Notes: a model not told the origin generated them from the letters alone. A DNA stretch of 60,049 nucleotides from Spirogloea muscicola (GCA_009602725.1 WELB01000194.1:75567-135615), one strand, 5' to 3'; positions 27,113 to 38,772 are shown, counted from the first letter of the stretch. Numbers and translations: made by a program.

Positions 27113-28993
27113 ATGGTCGCCGATGTGGACATCTCGCGGGGCCTCCGGAAGATACTGGCTGGCGCCGACCTCAACACCACCACCGAGCGATCTGTCAGGA
27201 TACAACTGGAGCAGTCGCTTGGCGGCGTTGACCTCTCGGACAAGAAGGCCTTCATCCGGCAGGAGGTCGAGAAGTACCTGAAGGCTCGCCAGGACGCCGA
27301 CGAGAACGACGACGATGATGACGACGAGTCGCAGCCCGCGAAGAAGAGGAGGAGGAAGATGAAGGAGGACAAGTGCGTGGCCTTCTTGGCCCTAGACACC
27401 ACTGTGTCAGCTGCTGACGGCCTGACACACTGACCCATTGGCAATCAGATGGGACTTTCCCCGTGCCGTCCCGCCTCTGACTCGCTACCACTCGGGCAAG
27501 CCGTGCAGGAAGGGAAAGAAGGTCCGGAAGAAGAGGGAGGGCGGTGGAGGGGGCGGTCTGACCAAGATTTGCAACCTCTCTCCGGAGCTGGCAGCCATTG
27601 TGGGCCACACGCAGCTGCCCCGAACTCAGGCAAGCAGACTGACGCACCATGCTCGTTGCCATTGGTCAGAAGAGCACTCCAGCCTTTCCAGCGGCAGTCA
27701 CTTCTGCCAGAGGCTCTTCATTAGCAGCACATGGTCGCATACATCATTAAGTGCCAAATTAAATGGTCAGAACAAGGCCTTGTCTGCTCCTGAGCTGCCA
27801 GTGGCTACCTGAGCAAGTTAGCGACCAGGGCGTTGCCTGCATGCCCTGCAACTATCCTGATAGGGACGGCTTCTGGTCGGCCATCAGGTGGTTAAAAGCG
27901 TCTGGGACTACATTAAGGCGAACAACCTCCAGAACCAGGAAAATAAGAGGCAGATTCTTTGTGATACGACGCTGAGGAGCTTATTTGGTGTCGAGCACAC
28001 CGATATGCTGCAGATGAACAAGCTCCTCTCTCAACACATTTTCACAATAGACGATGGTGCGAGCTGCTTTATCAAAATTGCATCTCGTCTAGCTGTGTGT
28101 CTCTGACTGTTGGGCTGTGTTTGACATTGCAAACATAGACTTGGAAGTGTTGGCCTTGCCGTTTGTGCGTTTAACAGAATGGAGAATGCCCCTTTGAGAT
28201 CCAGCATCATGTCTGTCCATGTGCAGGCAAGCCCAAGCCTAAGAAGCCTCTCAACCCTGGAGCCGGCAGAGGGTCAGCCTTCTCTGCTCCTCTGCAGCTC
28301 TCTGAGCCTCTTGTTGAGTTCATCGGCACTGGGGAGACACACCTCAGTCGCTCAGAGATTGTGAAGCGGCTGTGGGCGCACATCAAAGAGAACAATCTGC
28401 AGGTAATTGTATCCTCTTGCCCTTTCGCCTCTTGACATAGGCAAACTCCATAAGATTGCTTCCTATGCTTAAGAGTTTACAACCTTCCACCTTCTGTGGT
28501 CAGCAAGCCTTTTTGTCTGTTAGACAGTCATACTGGTCATCCCGCAAGTAGCGGGAGGCTCCATTCATTTGACTAGCGAGCACAGCGGCAAATGTGGTTT
28601 AAACGCTGATTAGGCTTGAAGCCAACCTGGAGATTGCAGGATCCTTCCGACAAGCGTAAGATACTGTCTGATGAGAAGTTGAAGAAGCTATTTGGCGTTA
28701 ATGAGTTCGTTGGCTTCAGCATGACCAAGCTCCTCGTTCCGCACTTCATAAAGGCCGAGCCAACAGAGGAGGAGGAGGTTGCCATTGCTCCTCTTGTAGA
28801 GGGCGGAATTGAGGGCGAAGGCGAAGGTGAGGCCGAGGGCGAGGGTGAGGTTGAAGGCGAACTTGAGGGCGAATTGGAGGGCGATGGTGAGGGCGAAGTG
28901 GGTGGGTTGGATGAGGAGGGGCAGGAAGACTTGAATGAGCATGAAGGTGGCATCGATCATGATGTTGGGGAGGAGGGTGCTGACGAGCTTTAG
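27113..28993 (+). CDS. DEK_C/SWIB/SWIB chromatin protein
   Basis: Exons 27113-27372, 27449-27629, 27888-28056, 28227-28402 and 28640-28993 join to 379 residues. The order is a DEK C-terminal domain (SRGLRKILAGADLNTTTERS, KAFIRQEVEKYL), an acidic then basic linker (KKRRRK), SWIB domain 1 (LSPELAAIVG, VVKSVWDYIKANNLQ, RQILCDTTLRSLFG), SWIB domain 2 (LSEPLVEFIGTGETHLSRSE, IVKRLWAHIKENNLQ, KLKKLFGVNEFVGFSMTKLL) and a Glu/Gly-rich acidic tail. Plant proteins with this order resemble yeast UAF30 and act in chromatin or rDNA transcription. A nuclear role is inferred. Intron 2 (27630-27887) has a GC donor, CAG|GCAAGC, forced by the continuity of SWIB domain 1. The start at 27113 begins the DEK domain, and GC-rich sequence upstream is open but unlike a protein. 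Confidence 0.92.
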
Positions 28994-29925
28994 AGAGCTC
29001 GCATAATTGCTTTTAGATAGGCATGCGGGGACTCTCTGCCCTCTGGGGGGTTGCTCCTCTGCGTGGAGCACCATGCCAGGGCAGCGACCGTCGTTCTGAG
29101 CTGTGGGCTGGCGCATCGTCGGCTCGTTTTTGGGCTGTCCCTCTCCTTCCCTTGCCGCCCCCACCCATTTCTCATCAGCATCCCTTTATGCACATTCTGG
29201 CTGCAGGTCTGTCTGAGCATCTGGTGGCAAGCTGAAGAGCTTGAACCCAAGATGCGATGACTGTGCAGTTACTTCCACTTTTGACATCCCTCATCTAGAC
29301 CCCTGCCTTAGGTAATTGCGCCACTGAATATGCAGTGATATTGTAGCAGAGAAAGGTTAGGAGCAGCCGCTTGCCAGATTTGGCATGGGAGAATAACCAT
29401 TTCTTTTGGGACAGCATGCTTGCAGGCTGCGTGACTTCCGATATGTGCAACTTTCTCAGCCTGTTGATCAGTTCAGAAGTATTGGGAATCACAACCGTGT
29501 CAAGCTCCATTGAGGGTGCCCTTGATGCTCTACGGATCACTTTGTGGGACTTTGCAGCTCGTCAACATCTGCAGCTTGGGATCAACAATCTGTTTTGCTG
29601 TTTATATTGTGATAGCATTTGTAAGTCTACTGGTCAGCAATACTTCAAGTGGACAGTGAAAAGAATGAGGTCTGTGTGCAATGAAATTCTGTAAGGACGA
29701 GGATCTCCAAGATCATCAGAAGCACCACCTGGTGCACAAGTAGTCCGCCATGATCGACAAGCTCAACGAAGGTCTGCCAGTTGCAGCTTGCTGCCTAGCA
29801 TGGCACGCTAGTTCAGATTGGCGGACGTTCCAAAGCCCCTCGGTGGAAAGATGGCTGCCCATCCTGCGTGCAAGACACTTTTAGGCCGGGACATAGGCGT
29901 GTCTTAAGTGGTGTAGTCGAAGTGG
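28994..29925. other. 3' UTR and intergenic stretch of the SWIB gene
   Basis: I see no second gene here. TGTAA occurs at 29620-29624 and 29690-29694, either of which could end the SWIB transcript. Confidence 0.5.
29690..29694 (+). promoter_or_regulatory. Candidate poly(A) signal TGTAA
   Basis: TGTAA lies about 700 bases after the SWIB stop codon; an alternative is at 29620-29624. Confidence 0.35.
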
Positions 29926-29929
29926 CCAA

Positions 29930-30015
29930 GTAACTTAGGCAAGCACATCCACAGACTTTCATCACCTGCTGCTAAGCCCGTCCCGCTCAGCATTGCTGAG
30001 CGGGACGGGCAAGAG
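29930..30015 (-). mobile_element. Diverged LINE-C-like terminus with a perfect 16-bp hairpin
   Basis: The flank ('ggccaagta', 'ggcaagcacatc', 'cacctgctgctaag') matches the minus-strand LINE-C UTR. Where LINE-C has its stop-codon stem, this copy has a perfect inverted repeat, 29976-29991 with 29995-30010, and a three-base loop. Coding sequence is not recognisable. Confidence 0.5.
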
Positions 30016-30222
30016 GTCAGCAAGTAGGGGTCAACATTCATTGTAGGGATACAGGACGGCAATGTGCAACGGAGAAAGTGTTGAATGTAGGACTATCGTG
30101 AACCAGTGGGCCGGGATAGTCACCCACCTCGCTCGTCCTGCTGGGCCGACGAGAGTCTCCCTAGATAAGGCAAGGGAGGCCCCGGCATACTGCATAATTG
30201 GCCCGAGCGATCTCGCTGGCTG

Positions 30223-30373
30223 TGTGTGCGGCTAGGCAGCGCTGTGTGCGCGACGGCTCTGTGTGCGGCTAGGCGGCGCTGTGTGCGCGGCGGCTCTGTG
30301 TGCGGCAAGGCGGCGTTGTGTGCTTCCCAGCTCTGCGTGCTGTCAGGTGGAGCTGAGTGCTCGCCGGCGCTGT
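30223..30373 (+). repeat. 37-bp tandem repeat, about four units
   Basis: Units begin 'tgtgtgcggctaggc' at about 30223, 30260 and 30297, and a diverged fourth begins at about 30334. Units 1 and 2 differ at few positions. A half-period near 18 bases is visible. A TCTGCG-type hexamer run follows at 30425-30458. Confidence 0.75.
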
Positions 30374-30416
30374 GTAAACAGGCAAGTCTTTGTGCTACTC
30401 TGAACTTTGTGTGACC

Positions 30417-30960
30417 ATGATTGGATCTGCGTCTGCGTCTGCTTCTGCATCTGCGCCAAGACGAGGACGGTCTGCTGGTCCTCCCATATCACGACAGGAA
30501 GTGATGGCTGTAGGACGTGAAAGACAGGTACAGACTGCAGAACGTGAACAGTAGGTACAGGTTGCTGAATGTGAAAGACGAGCAGGCAGAGCAAGAAAAC
30601 TTTCAGAAAGGAAACTCGCTTCAGGACACTTCAAGAACGGCAATGGTACGGCCAGCCTAGGAAAGAGGAATGAACAAAGCTCAAAGGGCCAGAAACGCAC
30701 AAAAACACACGGCGACTCAAATGACCACTAGGTTCTCAATATTCCCTGTTGAGCTGCCGCAGGTCAGAGGAACTGGTTATCGGTTAAGTAGTCCCCTGTC
30801 GATAGGGCAACGAGCAGCCAGTGCAACCTGTCGTGATTGCAGATTGTGGCCAGCTCGGCATGACTGAGCATTCAGAGGCTGCAGCTAAAGCGCGAACAGG
30901 AGGCCAAACAACACCAGTACACTGTTGTGGAAAGATCATCGAAAATTGTACTAGGGGCTA
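30417..30960 (+). pseudogene. Decayed Arg/Glu-rich ORF, possible mobile-element remnant
   Basis: From ATG 30417 the frame reads a Ser/Ala repeat, then RRGRSAGPPISRQE and GRERQVQTAEREQ before a stop. Similar Arg/Glu-rich text and a Cys pair (TCRDCRLWPARHD near 30830-30868) continue in shifted frames. Arg/Glu-rich N-termini followed by Cys motifs are seen in several transposon proteins, but I cannot name a family and may be over-reading. Confidence 0.25.
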
Positions 30961-31799
30961 AGGTAAACGATTGAAGAACACAACTGAAGAAATACATACC
31001 CATGAGTGAGCACAAATATATCCGACAGACTAATCGGAGAGCCTAAGTCCACCACGCACGCCAGTGGCCTGGCTCAGTGTGCGCCCAGCACTCAATGTAC
31101 GGCTAGAGCCTGGGGAAACGATGCAAAGCAAGCAACAGCCGCATACAGTAGCTCGCATCAATGCTTGCGGGACGCTATCATGCCCCAAGCCACCGGCCTG
31201 ACTACAACAACGTGCGTCTACCAGCTGGGTCAAGCAGTGGAGTAATGACTAGTTCATACTGTACCCGCCATCGATGTTCATATCGCATGAATGAAAGTTG
31301 TCTCCCAGGAGTTGATCCTTGCAGTGACGCTCTTTATGTTCACATGGATTGTCGCCAGCCAGCACAGTCGGTGGGAGTGCCCCTAATGCCATGAGATTTT
31401 CCAAATAGAAGAATGGAAAAGGGTGGGGGCTGTGAAAAGCCAGCCCAGAAAGGACAGGGTTTCCGCGATGAGTTACTGGGTTACTAAGCTCCCCTCCGCT
31501 GTAGTCTCGTGCATAGCTGTATGGTTTTGGCCCTTTTGGCTCTTTGGACCTTGTCCATTCTTCCTGGGCTGGCCTTTCCCAGCCACCGTCTTAAATTGGG
31601 CGAACTGCTTCCACTAAGAGAAAGACTCTCGGTATGCGTCCGAAGTGGAACGCGTCACATCTTTTGCACAGCTCTCGCCGCCTCCAGAAGAAAGACTCCT
31701 TCCTTCTTGACTGTGGGCTGGCCTCCCCCAGCCAATCCGGGGCTTTCTGCCTCGAGGGCTGGCCATGCAGCGGCCAACGCCGCTCGTTGCAAGGCGGCC

Positions 31800-31975
31800 A
31801 AATAGAAGAAAGTGCTCGCCTATTGAGAATAGGGGCTGGAACAACCAGCCCGAAAAAGAATGAACAGAGTACAAGAAGGGGGCCAGGGGAAGCGCTAAGT
31901 AACAGAAACAAAGCTGCTACGAGACACTCAGTAACCCCTGCTAAGCAGCCGCAGATCAGAGATGCTGGGCAGACC
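31800..31975 (-). mobile_element. Inverted LINE-B 3' UTR fragment
   Basis: The stretch from 'gaaagtgctcgcctattgag' through 'agcgctaagtaacag' to 'gcagatcagagatgctgggc' is the reverse complement of the LINE-B terminus. The same inverted unit occurs at about 33595, 34305 and 53280. Confidence 0.75.
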
Positions 31976-32290
31976 ACCCGGCTGGGGACGAGTTCGTACC
32001 CCTGCCCGTGGATGTGCACGGGGCTCTCGGGTCCCAGTGGCTCGACCTGCTGGCAAGCTTACGCGGCGCGCTGTGTCCCGCAGGCGAGGTGAGCCGGCTG
32101 ACTTCAACGCGCTGGCTCGTGGGCCCAGGTTTATCGCATGCATTTGTCAGTCTCCCTCCAGCGGTCCAGGCCCACGCCTTGCATCTGCGTGCTGGCCGTG
32201 CTCTCGCCGCAGCCTCTGGCTTTCGTCAGGGGGATAGTTTTCCGGCAGCTAGTCTGTCGGATTTGAGGCTCCTCACTCGTAGCTACTGAG
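31975..32290 (+). mobile_element. LINE-A 3' terminal fragment
   Basis: It encodes VDVHGALGSQWLDLLASL, then LHLRAGRALAAASGFRQ and SLSDLRLLTRSY with a stop near 32288. One internal frameshift precedes the 'HALHLRAGRAL' part. It is joined directly to the inverted LINE-B UTR on its left. Confidence 0.75.
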
Positions 32291-32439
32291 TGGTCCATCG
32301 TCCACCCGTTCTGACATAGCATTTTGAGGCCCCTCCCTCATTGTGGCCCTTTCGACCGTCTGTCGATTCTTTTCGGGCTGGCTTTTCACTGCCCTTGCCC
32401 ACAGTGAGAGAGCCACTTCTCTCCCGGCCAGCGCGCCCT

Positions 32440-33240
32440 AGAGCGGGCGGCAGCCGAAGTGGAGATCGGCCAGATGCCCTTCCAGGTTGCCCTCCGCTCT
32501 GCCCGCGACGGGCTCCTGGCTGTCCACCCCAACATGTCTGAGCAGGTCGTCCCTTTCACCCACCTCGCCCACACCCCTGACCTGCGTGCCAAGGCACGCT
32601 TCACGGCGCTGGTAGAAAAAGCGGCCTCTGACCTGGTGGTGGAGCTTCTCCCTCCGTCTGACCTTCGCGGCCGCGCCCGGCTCCTCTCAGCCTCTTCCTC
32701 AACAATGTATCGGCTTGAATTGGCCTCCATTTTGTTTCGTGCGCCCCGCGCGCCTTTCCCCTCTTCCCCTGTGCTTGCCTTTGTACTTGGCCACACATGG
32801 CCTCCCCATCTCTTAATATACACGCATTTTCCTGGGGCGGCGGCGTGGGTTTCGGCGCTCCTGCTACACGCGGCGCTTACCATGTCGGATGAAGTCTTCA
32901 GTACGGCGGTCCACCGACTTTTGGGCCTCGTCCCTCCCTGTCTCGTGGCGTCACTCAGTGCAAGTGCGGTGCCCGTCATGCCGACCCTGCGGAGCTAGCT
33001 GCGCATATGCTCCGTTGCGCGCACGGGGGCGAGCGGACCGCTTCCCACGATCTCCTGCGAGATGGTATGCAGGGGATTTCCATAGAGCCGGGCTTCAAGG
33101 TCGCTGTGGAGGACTCCTCGGTAATGCCCATCCATCTGGGCGCGGGCGGCCAGCCCCATACGGCGCGCCGACCTGGTCGCCATCCCGCCCGGCGGTGGTC
33201 CCCGCGTCATCGCCGATGTGGTGACAACTGACTGCTTCGA
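32440..33240 (+). mobile_element. LINE-A middle region, interrupted by a nested insert
   Basis: The first part reads QMPFQVALRSARDGLL, AHTPDLRAKARFTALV and DLRGRARLLSASS, parallel to LINE-B. At about 32700-32840 it is interrupted by the non-coding 'aacaatgtatcggcttg' repeat and a LINE-C UTR piece. It then resumes with DEVFSTAVHRLLGL and, in another frame, the CxC...HxxxC knuckle (QCKCGARH ... HMLRCAHGG). Later sequence is frame-scrambled. Confidence 0.7.
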
Positions 33241-33399
33241 CGCTCCCTCAGGCTCCCTCAGACCTTGTCCATTCCTTTGGGCTGGCCTTTCCCAGCCACC
33301 AGTCAATCTGGCCGCGCTTTCGACTCCACCAATCCCACCAGATCGGCGTCGTTTGCAGGGCGCGCGGTCGGCCAGGCGGCCCGGGGAAAGAAATACCGT

Positions 33400-33465
33400 G
33401 TGTTAGAAACAAACGCAGGCCAAATGGCCAAGTACAAAGGTAAGCACATCTAAAGATCTACTTCC
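33400..33465 (-). mobile_element. LINE-C 3' UTR scrap, inverted
   Basis: The block 'ggccaagtacaaaggtaagc' with 'acatctaaagatcta' matches the minus-strand LINE-C UTR at 18065-18110. Only about 65 bases are present. Confidence 0.55.
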
Positions 33466-33594
33466 GGGGGAAGGAGCGAAAGTTTGCCGATCACCCGGTT
33501 GGGGATGCATTCACCGCCCTGGCGATTGATGTGCACGGGGCCTTCGAAGAAAGTGCTCGCCCATTGAGAATAGGGGGCCTTCCGCTGCCGCTGG

Positions 33595-34690
33595 CTGAAA
33601 GAAAGTGCTCGCCCATTGAGAATAGGGGCTGGAACAACCAGCCCGAAAAAGAATGAACAGAGTACGAGAAGGGGGCCAGGGGAAGCGCTAAGTAACAGAA
33701 ACAAAGCTGCTACGAGACACTCAGTAACCCCTGCTAAGCAGCCGCAGATCAGAGATGCTGGGCTCCTGGAAGTTCTTCCCGTTGGCAATTGACATCCATG
33801 GGGCACTGGGCGCTCGGTGGCTTGAGCTACTTAACCAGCTCGCCCGCCACGCAATCGCCCGTCGCTTCCATGGTGAACCGGTAGACTTTCCTGCAGCCGG
33901 GTCGCTGGCGCAAGTGTATTGCATGCGCTTGGCCGTCTCGCTGCAGAGGTCCATGGCCCGTGCGCTGCACCTTCGTGCCGGGAGAGCCCTCGCTGCTGCC
34001 TCTGGCTCTGTCCAGGGGACCCACTTCCAGGACCCTAGCCTCTCTGATTTGCGGCTGCTTAGCAGGGGTTACTGAGTAATTTGTAGCTGCTTTCTTTCTT
34101 TGTGTGCTTCGGTTTCTTAGCGCTTCCTCTGGCTTCCTCTGGCCCCCTTCTCGTTCTTTGTTCATTCTTTTTTGGGCTGGCTTGTCCAGCCCCTATCCTC
34201 CTGGAAGTGGGTCCCCTGGCCATTGGCCCCTGGAATAGCTGGCTGGCTCTCCTCCAGCGGCTTGCCCGTCAGGCCATTGATCGGCGGCCGGGTCTGCCAG
34301 GAGAAGAAAGTGCTCGCCCATTGAGAATAGGGGCTGGAACAACCAGCCCGAAAAAGAATGAACAGAGTACGAGAAGGGGGCCAGGGGAAGCGCTAAGTAA
34401 CAGAAACAAAGCTGCTACGAGACACTCAGTAACCCCTGCTAAGCAGCCGCAGATCAGAGATGCTGGGCTCCTGGAAGTGGGTCCCCTGGCCAGAGCCAGA
34501 GGCAGCAGCGAGGGCTCTGCCGGCACGAAGGTGCAGCGCCCGGGCCATGGACCTCTGCAGCGAGACGGCCAGGCGCATTCGATACACTTGCGCCAGCGAC
34601 CCGGCTGCAGGGAAGTCAACCGGCTCCCCATGGAAGCGCCGGGCGATGGTGTGGCGGGCGAGCTGGGTGAGCAGCCAGATTGACTGGTAG
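33595..34690. mobile_element. LINE-B inverted cluster
   Basis: Three pieces lie end to end: an inverted UTR (33595-33765), a plus-strand C-terminus and UTR (33765-34200; AIDIHGALGARWLELL, SLSDLRLLSRGY), and a minus-strand UTR plus C-terminus (34305-34680). The plus and minus copies are tail to tail, with 'ggaagtgggtcccctgg' text and unrelated sequence between them. All copies are 3' fragments. Confidence 0.75.
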
Positions 34691-36200
34691 CTGGGAAAGG
34701 CCAGCCCAAAGGAATGGACAGGGTCTGAACGGGAGAGATTATAATCAAGAAAAAATGGACAAGAAAGAGAGAAGCGGCTCTTCTAAACTACGGCAATGGT
34801 CGTGAGAGGCCAGCCCAAAGTAATGTATTTCTTGGCTGGGACAAGGTCCAAGCCAGAGAGAAGGCGCGCGGGGCGCATGAATTGAAAGGGAGGCCAATTC
34901 AAGCCAATACATTGTTCAGGCAGAGTCGAGTGCAGACTAAACAATGCTACATAATACGGAGACCTAATCTAAGGTACCTAAGATGACATTAGTACCCACG
35001 GGTGAGCACAAACAAATCTGACAAGCTAACTTGGGGAGCTGGAGCGCCGCCACGAAAGCCGGAGGCCTGACTTAGAGCGCGCCAGAAAAAAAGAAGCGCG
35101 GCCAGATTGACTGCTGGCTGGGAAAAAAAGACTAGGCAGGAAGATCTGGAACTCCTCCTCTCAACGAATGCTCTTCCCATTCAAGGCAATAATTGTGAGA
35201 GGCCAGCCCAAAGGATGTACAAGGTCTGAAAGGGCCAAAAGGGAAAAATAAGAAAGACTCTTCCGGGTAGAGGGCGATGGCTGTGATTGGCCAGCCCAGA
35301 AAAAGGGCCGAACAAGGTTGAAAGGGGCCAGAAAAGCGCAAGAAATAGCTCAGTGAGAAAAAATAGCCCCTCTAATGTAAGGCAACAGCTGCGAGAGGCC
35401 AGCCGAAAGTAGGAAACCTCTTCCAGTACACAAACTTCGTGTACTTGACAGTACAGGGCGATGGCTGTGCCTGGCCAGCACAGAAATAGAATGAACAGCG
35501 TTATGTACAAGGTACCCTAAACCCTTGTGCATTCCTTTGGGCTGGCCTCTCTCAGCCACCACTTAATGGTCAAAAGAGTGGACAAGGTCCGATGAAAAAT
35601 TTCGTGTCTTTGAAACAAATGAAGGCTAAATGGCCAAGTATGGAGGCAAGCAGGTCTCAGGACCTACATAACCTCAGATTGACCCGCTCAGTAACCACGG
35701 GTCAAAACATAAAGGTCTCTAATCGATGCCTGAATACTAGATGGCAGATGGAGCCGGCATAGAAGAGACAGATCTTCCAGTATACGGCAATGGTTGTGAG
35801 AGGCCAGCCCAGAAGGAGAAGGACACTTCCAGCAGAGGGCGATGGGTATGATTGGCTAGCCCAGAAAGAATGAACAAATTCCGAAAAGGAGTCGACAAGG
35901 TATGGAAGGGCCGGAAGGCCCCAAAATGTGTGAACATAAAAGCGCTGGAGGAGAGAAGGTGCGCGGTGCGCATGAAATAAAGGGGGGTCAATTCAAGCCA
36001 ATACGTTGTTCAGGCAAAACAAATTGCAATGATAGGCTACATAAAACGAAGCCCTATGCTAAGATGGCTAAGGTAACAGTGCGACATCAGTATCCACAAG
36101 TGAAAGGAATGGTGCTCTCTTAATGGGGGCAAGGGCTGTAAAAAGCCAACCCGAAAAGAATTGACAAGGTTCGAAGGGGTCAAAAGCGCTGTCTAAGAAC
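34690..36200. repeat. Array of hairpin modules and non-coding repeats
   Basis: Variants of 'gaggccagcccaaag' followed by 'atggacaaggtctgaa' recur near 34695, 34815, 35200, 35290, 35395, 35470, 35800, 35855 and 36140. Each is the reverse complement of the GGGCTGG hairpin module found elsewhere. The inverted copy of the 16801-16945 repeat is at 34860-35000, an inverted LINE-C tail with its hairpin at 35600-35755, and another non-coding repeat at 35950-36020. No ORF here looks real. Confidence 0.65.
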
Positions 36201-36224
36201 TGGGGGAGGATGAACCACTCAATA

Positions 36225-36735
36225 CCCCCGAGTGAGGAGCCGCAGATCCGAAAGACTAGCTGCCGGAAAGCAATTCCCCTCAGAAAAGCCAGAGGCTGCA
36301 GCGAGAGCACGGCCAGCACGCAGGTGCAAGGCGTGGGCCATGGACCGCTGAAGGAAAATGGAAAAGACGCATGCATTAGACCTGAGCTAACGAGCCAGCG
36401 GCGCTGAAGTCAGCCTGCTTACCTTGCCTGCGGGACACAGCGCGCCGTGCAAGCCTGGCAAGCAGGTCGAGCCATTGGGACCCGAGAGCCCCGTGCACAT
36501 CCACGGCCAGGGGTACGAACTCGTCCCCAGCCGGGTGAATGGCCCTAGGGAGAAGCAGCTCTACTCTTACTGACTAGAGGTTATTGAGCGCCTCTGACGT
36601 CTTGGAGACTAATATCTCTCCTTCCGGCCCTTTATATATTGACCCGTGGTTACTGAGCGGGTCAATCTGCTGTAGGGTTTGTAGGTCTTTAGATGTGCTT
36701 GCCTTCGTACTTGGCCATTTGGCCTAACTTTGTTT
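36225..36735. mobile_element. Inverted LINE-A tail joined to a LINE-C tail
   Basis: 36225-36545 on the minus strand is a LINE-A terminus. At 36625-36735 the plus strand has the LINE-C end: hairpin ATTGACCCG (36638-36646) with CGGGTCAAT (36658-36666), then the 'gtgcttgcctt' UTR block. Confidence 0.65.
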
Positions 36736-36984
36736 CAGATACACGGAAGTCTCTTTCATGGAAGAGAAGCCAGAAGCCCAGAGAGAGAGAGAAGAGTACG
36801 CGCCCATAGAGAAGAGGGCTGGCAAGAAAAAGGCGCGCAGGTGCGCATGATATTGAAAGAGGCCAATGTTAGCTTTACACGAGAAGTTGACATGGTCGAA
36901 GGGAAAGTAAAGCTCTTCCAAAGGGGGCGAGGGCTGTAAAACGGATCGAGCTCTATTAAGGGGGTGAGGGCTGTGAAAAGAAGA

Positions 36985-38595
36985 AGGTGCTCGCCCATTG
37001 AGAAGAGGGGCTGGCAAAGCCAACCCAAAAAGAATGGACAATGTTCAAAGCCAAATGTGAAAAGCCCTCACCAAATGCAGCTGTCGTTGGCCATGTTGAC
37101 CAAGGCCATTGGGCAGCGGCCCCAGTACTTCACGCGGGCCACTCCGTCGTCCCCAGGGGCGTTGGTGGCGTACGCGGATTTCGACGCAGGCATGGTGGCG
37201 AGCTTGGCGGCCCTGGTCCGCCACCAGGGCTTCCTCCAGTCGCCAGCCGCTATCCACCAGGCGGCGCTACCCCTCAACCACGGTGGTCTCGGCTTGCGCC
37301 CGCTCGCCCATTCTTGCCGGGCTGCATACCTCGGCAGCTGGGCGCAGACTGCCGCCTCCGCGGCCCAGCGCTCCATGGTCCACGGCCGGCGTGCACTGGA
37401 GCAGGCGGTGGTGGAGGTCGACATGGGCGCGCTGCCGTTCCAGGTGTCGCTTCGCTCCGCCCACCAGGAGCTGCTCGCGGCGCACCCGGACCTGGCAGGC
37501 CAGGCGGTCTCCTTCGCGCACCTCGCGCACACCGCTGACCTGCGCGTCGAAGCGCGCTTCCGCGGCCGTGATCGACAAGGCCGCCTACACCACCGCCGTG
37601 CTGCAGCTCCCTGAGGCCGACTTGCGCGGGCGCGCGAGACTTCTATCGGCCTCCCCCCCGGGGGGCAGCGGCGTTGCTTCAGGCCCTCCCCATCATGCCG
37701 CCCTCACTCTCCCTGATGTGGTATTTCGCACCGCCGTCCACCGGCTCCTGGGACTGCCGCCTCCATGTCTCCAGGGCGTGCGTCAGTGTGTATGCGGCGA
37801 GCGAGGGGCCGACTCCGGGGAGCTGGCCGCTCATGTTCTGCGCTGCGCCCACAACGGCGAGCAGACAGCGGCCCACGACCGCCTCCTGCTATGCATGGCA
37901 AAATGGTGGAGGCTGGCTTCTCGGTGGCAGCGGAGTACTCCAGCGTCATGCCGCTCCAGGAAAGGGCCAACGGTCTCCACGCCCGTCGCGTAGACCTGGT
38001 GGCCACCCCACAGGCCGGCGGGCCACGTCTTCTCCTGGACGTGGTGACCACCGACGCATACGACCGCTCACACCCAGCCCAATGTGCCACCAAGGTTGGG
38101 TATGCGGTCGCCTGCGCCGCTCGGGCTAAAGAGCTCAAGTACGCCAACCATCCGCGGGAAGACGAGTTCTTCCCATTGGCAATTGACACCCATGGGGCGC
38201 TAGGCGCTCAGTGGCTCGAGCTGCTCACCCAGCTCGCCAGCCACACCATCGCCCGTCGCTTCTATAGGGAGCCGGTAAACTTTCCCTCAGCCGGGTCGCT
38301 GGCGCAAGTGTATCGTATGCGCCTGGCCGTCTCGCTGCAGAGGTCTATGGCCCGCGCGCTGCACCTTCGTGCCGGCAGAGCCCTCGCTGCTGCCTCTGGC
38401 TCTGCCAGGGGACCCACTTCCAGGAGCCTAGCATCTCTGATCTGCGGCTGCTTAGCAGGGATTACTGAGTGATTCGTAGATGCTTTGTTTCTGTGTGCTT
38501 GTTTTTCTTAGCGCTTCCCCTGGCCCCCTTCTCGTACTCTGTTCATTCTTTTTTGGGCTGGCTTTTCCAGCCCCTATCCTCAATGCGTGAGCACT
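36985..38595 (+). mobile_element. LINE-B, longest copy: RT C-terminus, knuckle, endonuclease and 3' UTR
   Basis: After a hairpin module (36985-37040) the text reads an RT thumb-like region (MLTKAIGQRPQYFTRATP; AALPLNHGGLGLRPLAH). Then come PFQVSLRSAHQELLAAHPDL, DVVFRTAVHRLLGLPPPCL, the knuckle CVCG ... HVLRC (37787-37846), and VDLVATPQAGGPRLLLDVV, a D-x14-D at 37993-38040. The end is EDEFFPLAIDTHGALGAQW and LHLRAGRALAAASG with the UTR. CxC-Hx3C followed by D-x14-D matches restriction-like endonuclease elements of the R2 type. Frameshifts occur near 37559 (an extra C relative to 52175) and again further on, so it is dead. The RT catalytic domain is absent. Confidence 0.85.
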
Positions 38596-38772
38596 TTCAG
38601 TTGTGAAAAGCCAGTGCGAAAAGAGAAGAAAGAAGAAAAAGGCCGGAAAGAAGTGGCGCTCCCAATGGGGGCAATGGCTGTAAAAAGCCAGCCCGAAAAG
38701 GATTGACAAAAGTTTCGAAGGGGCCAAATGACGGAGGGGTCGGAATGCACTATACCAGATTAAGCACGTACT

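Noticed and set aside
29976-30960. Helitron as an explanation for the hairpin and Arg/Glu-rich relic
   Set aside because: No CTRR end follows the hairpin at the usual distance on either strand, and no Rep or helicase motif is readable.
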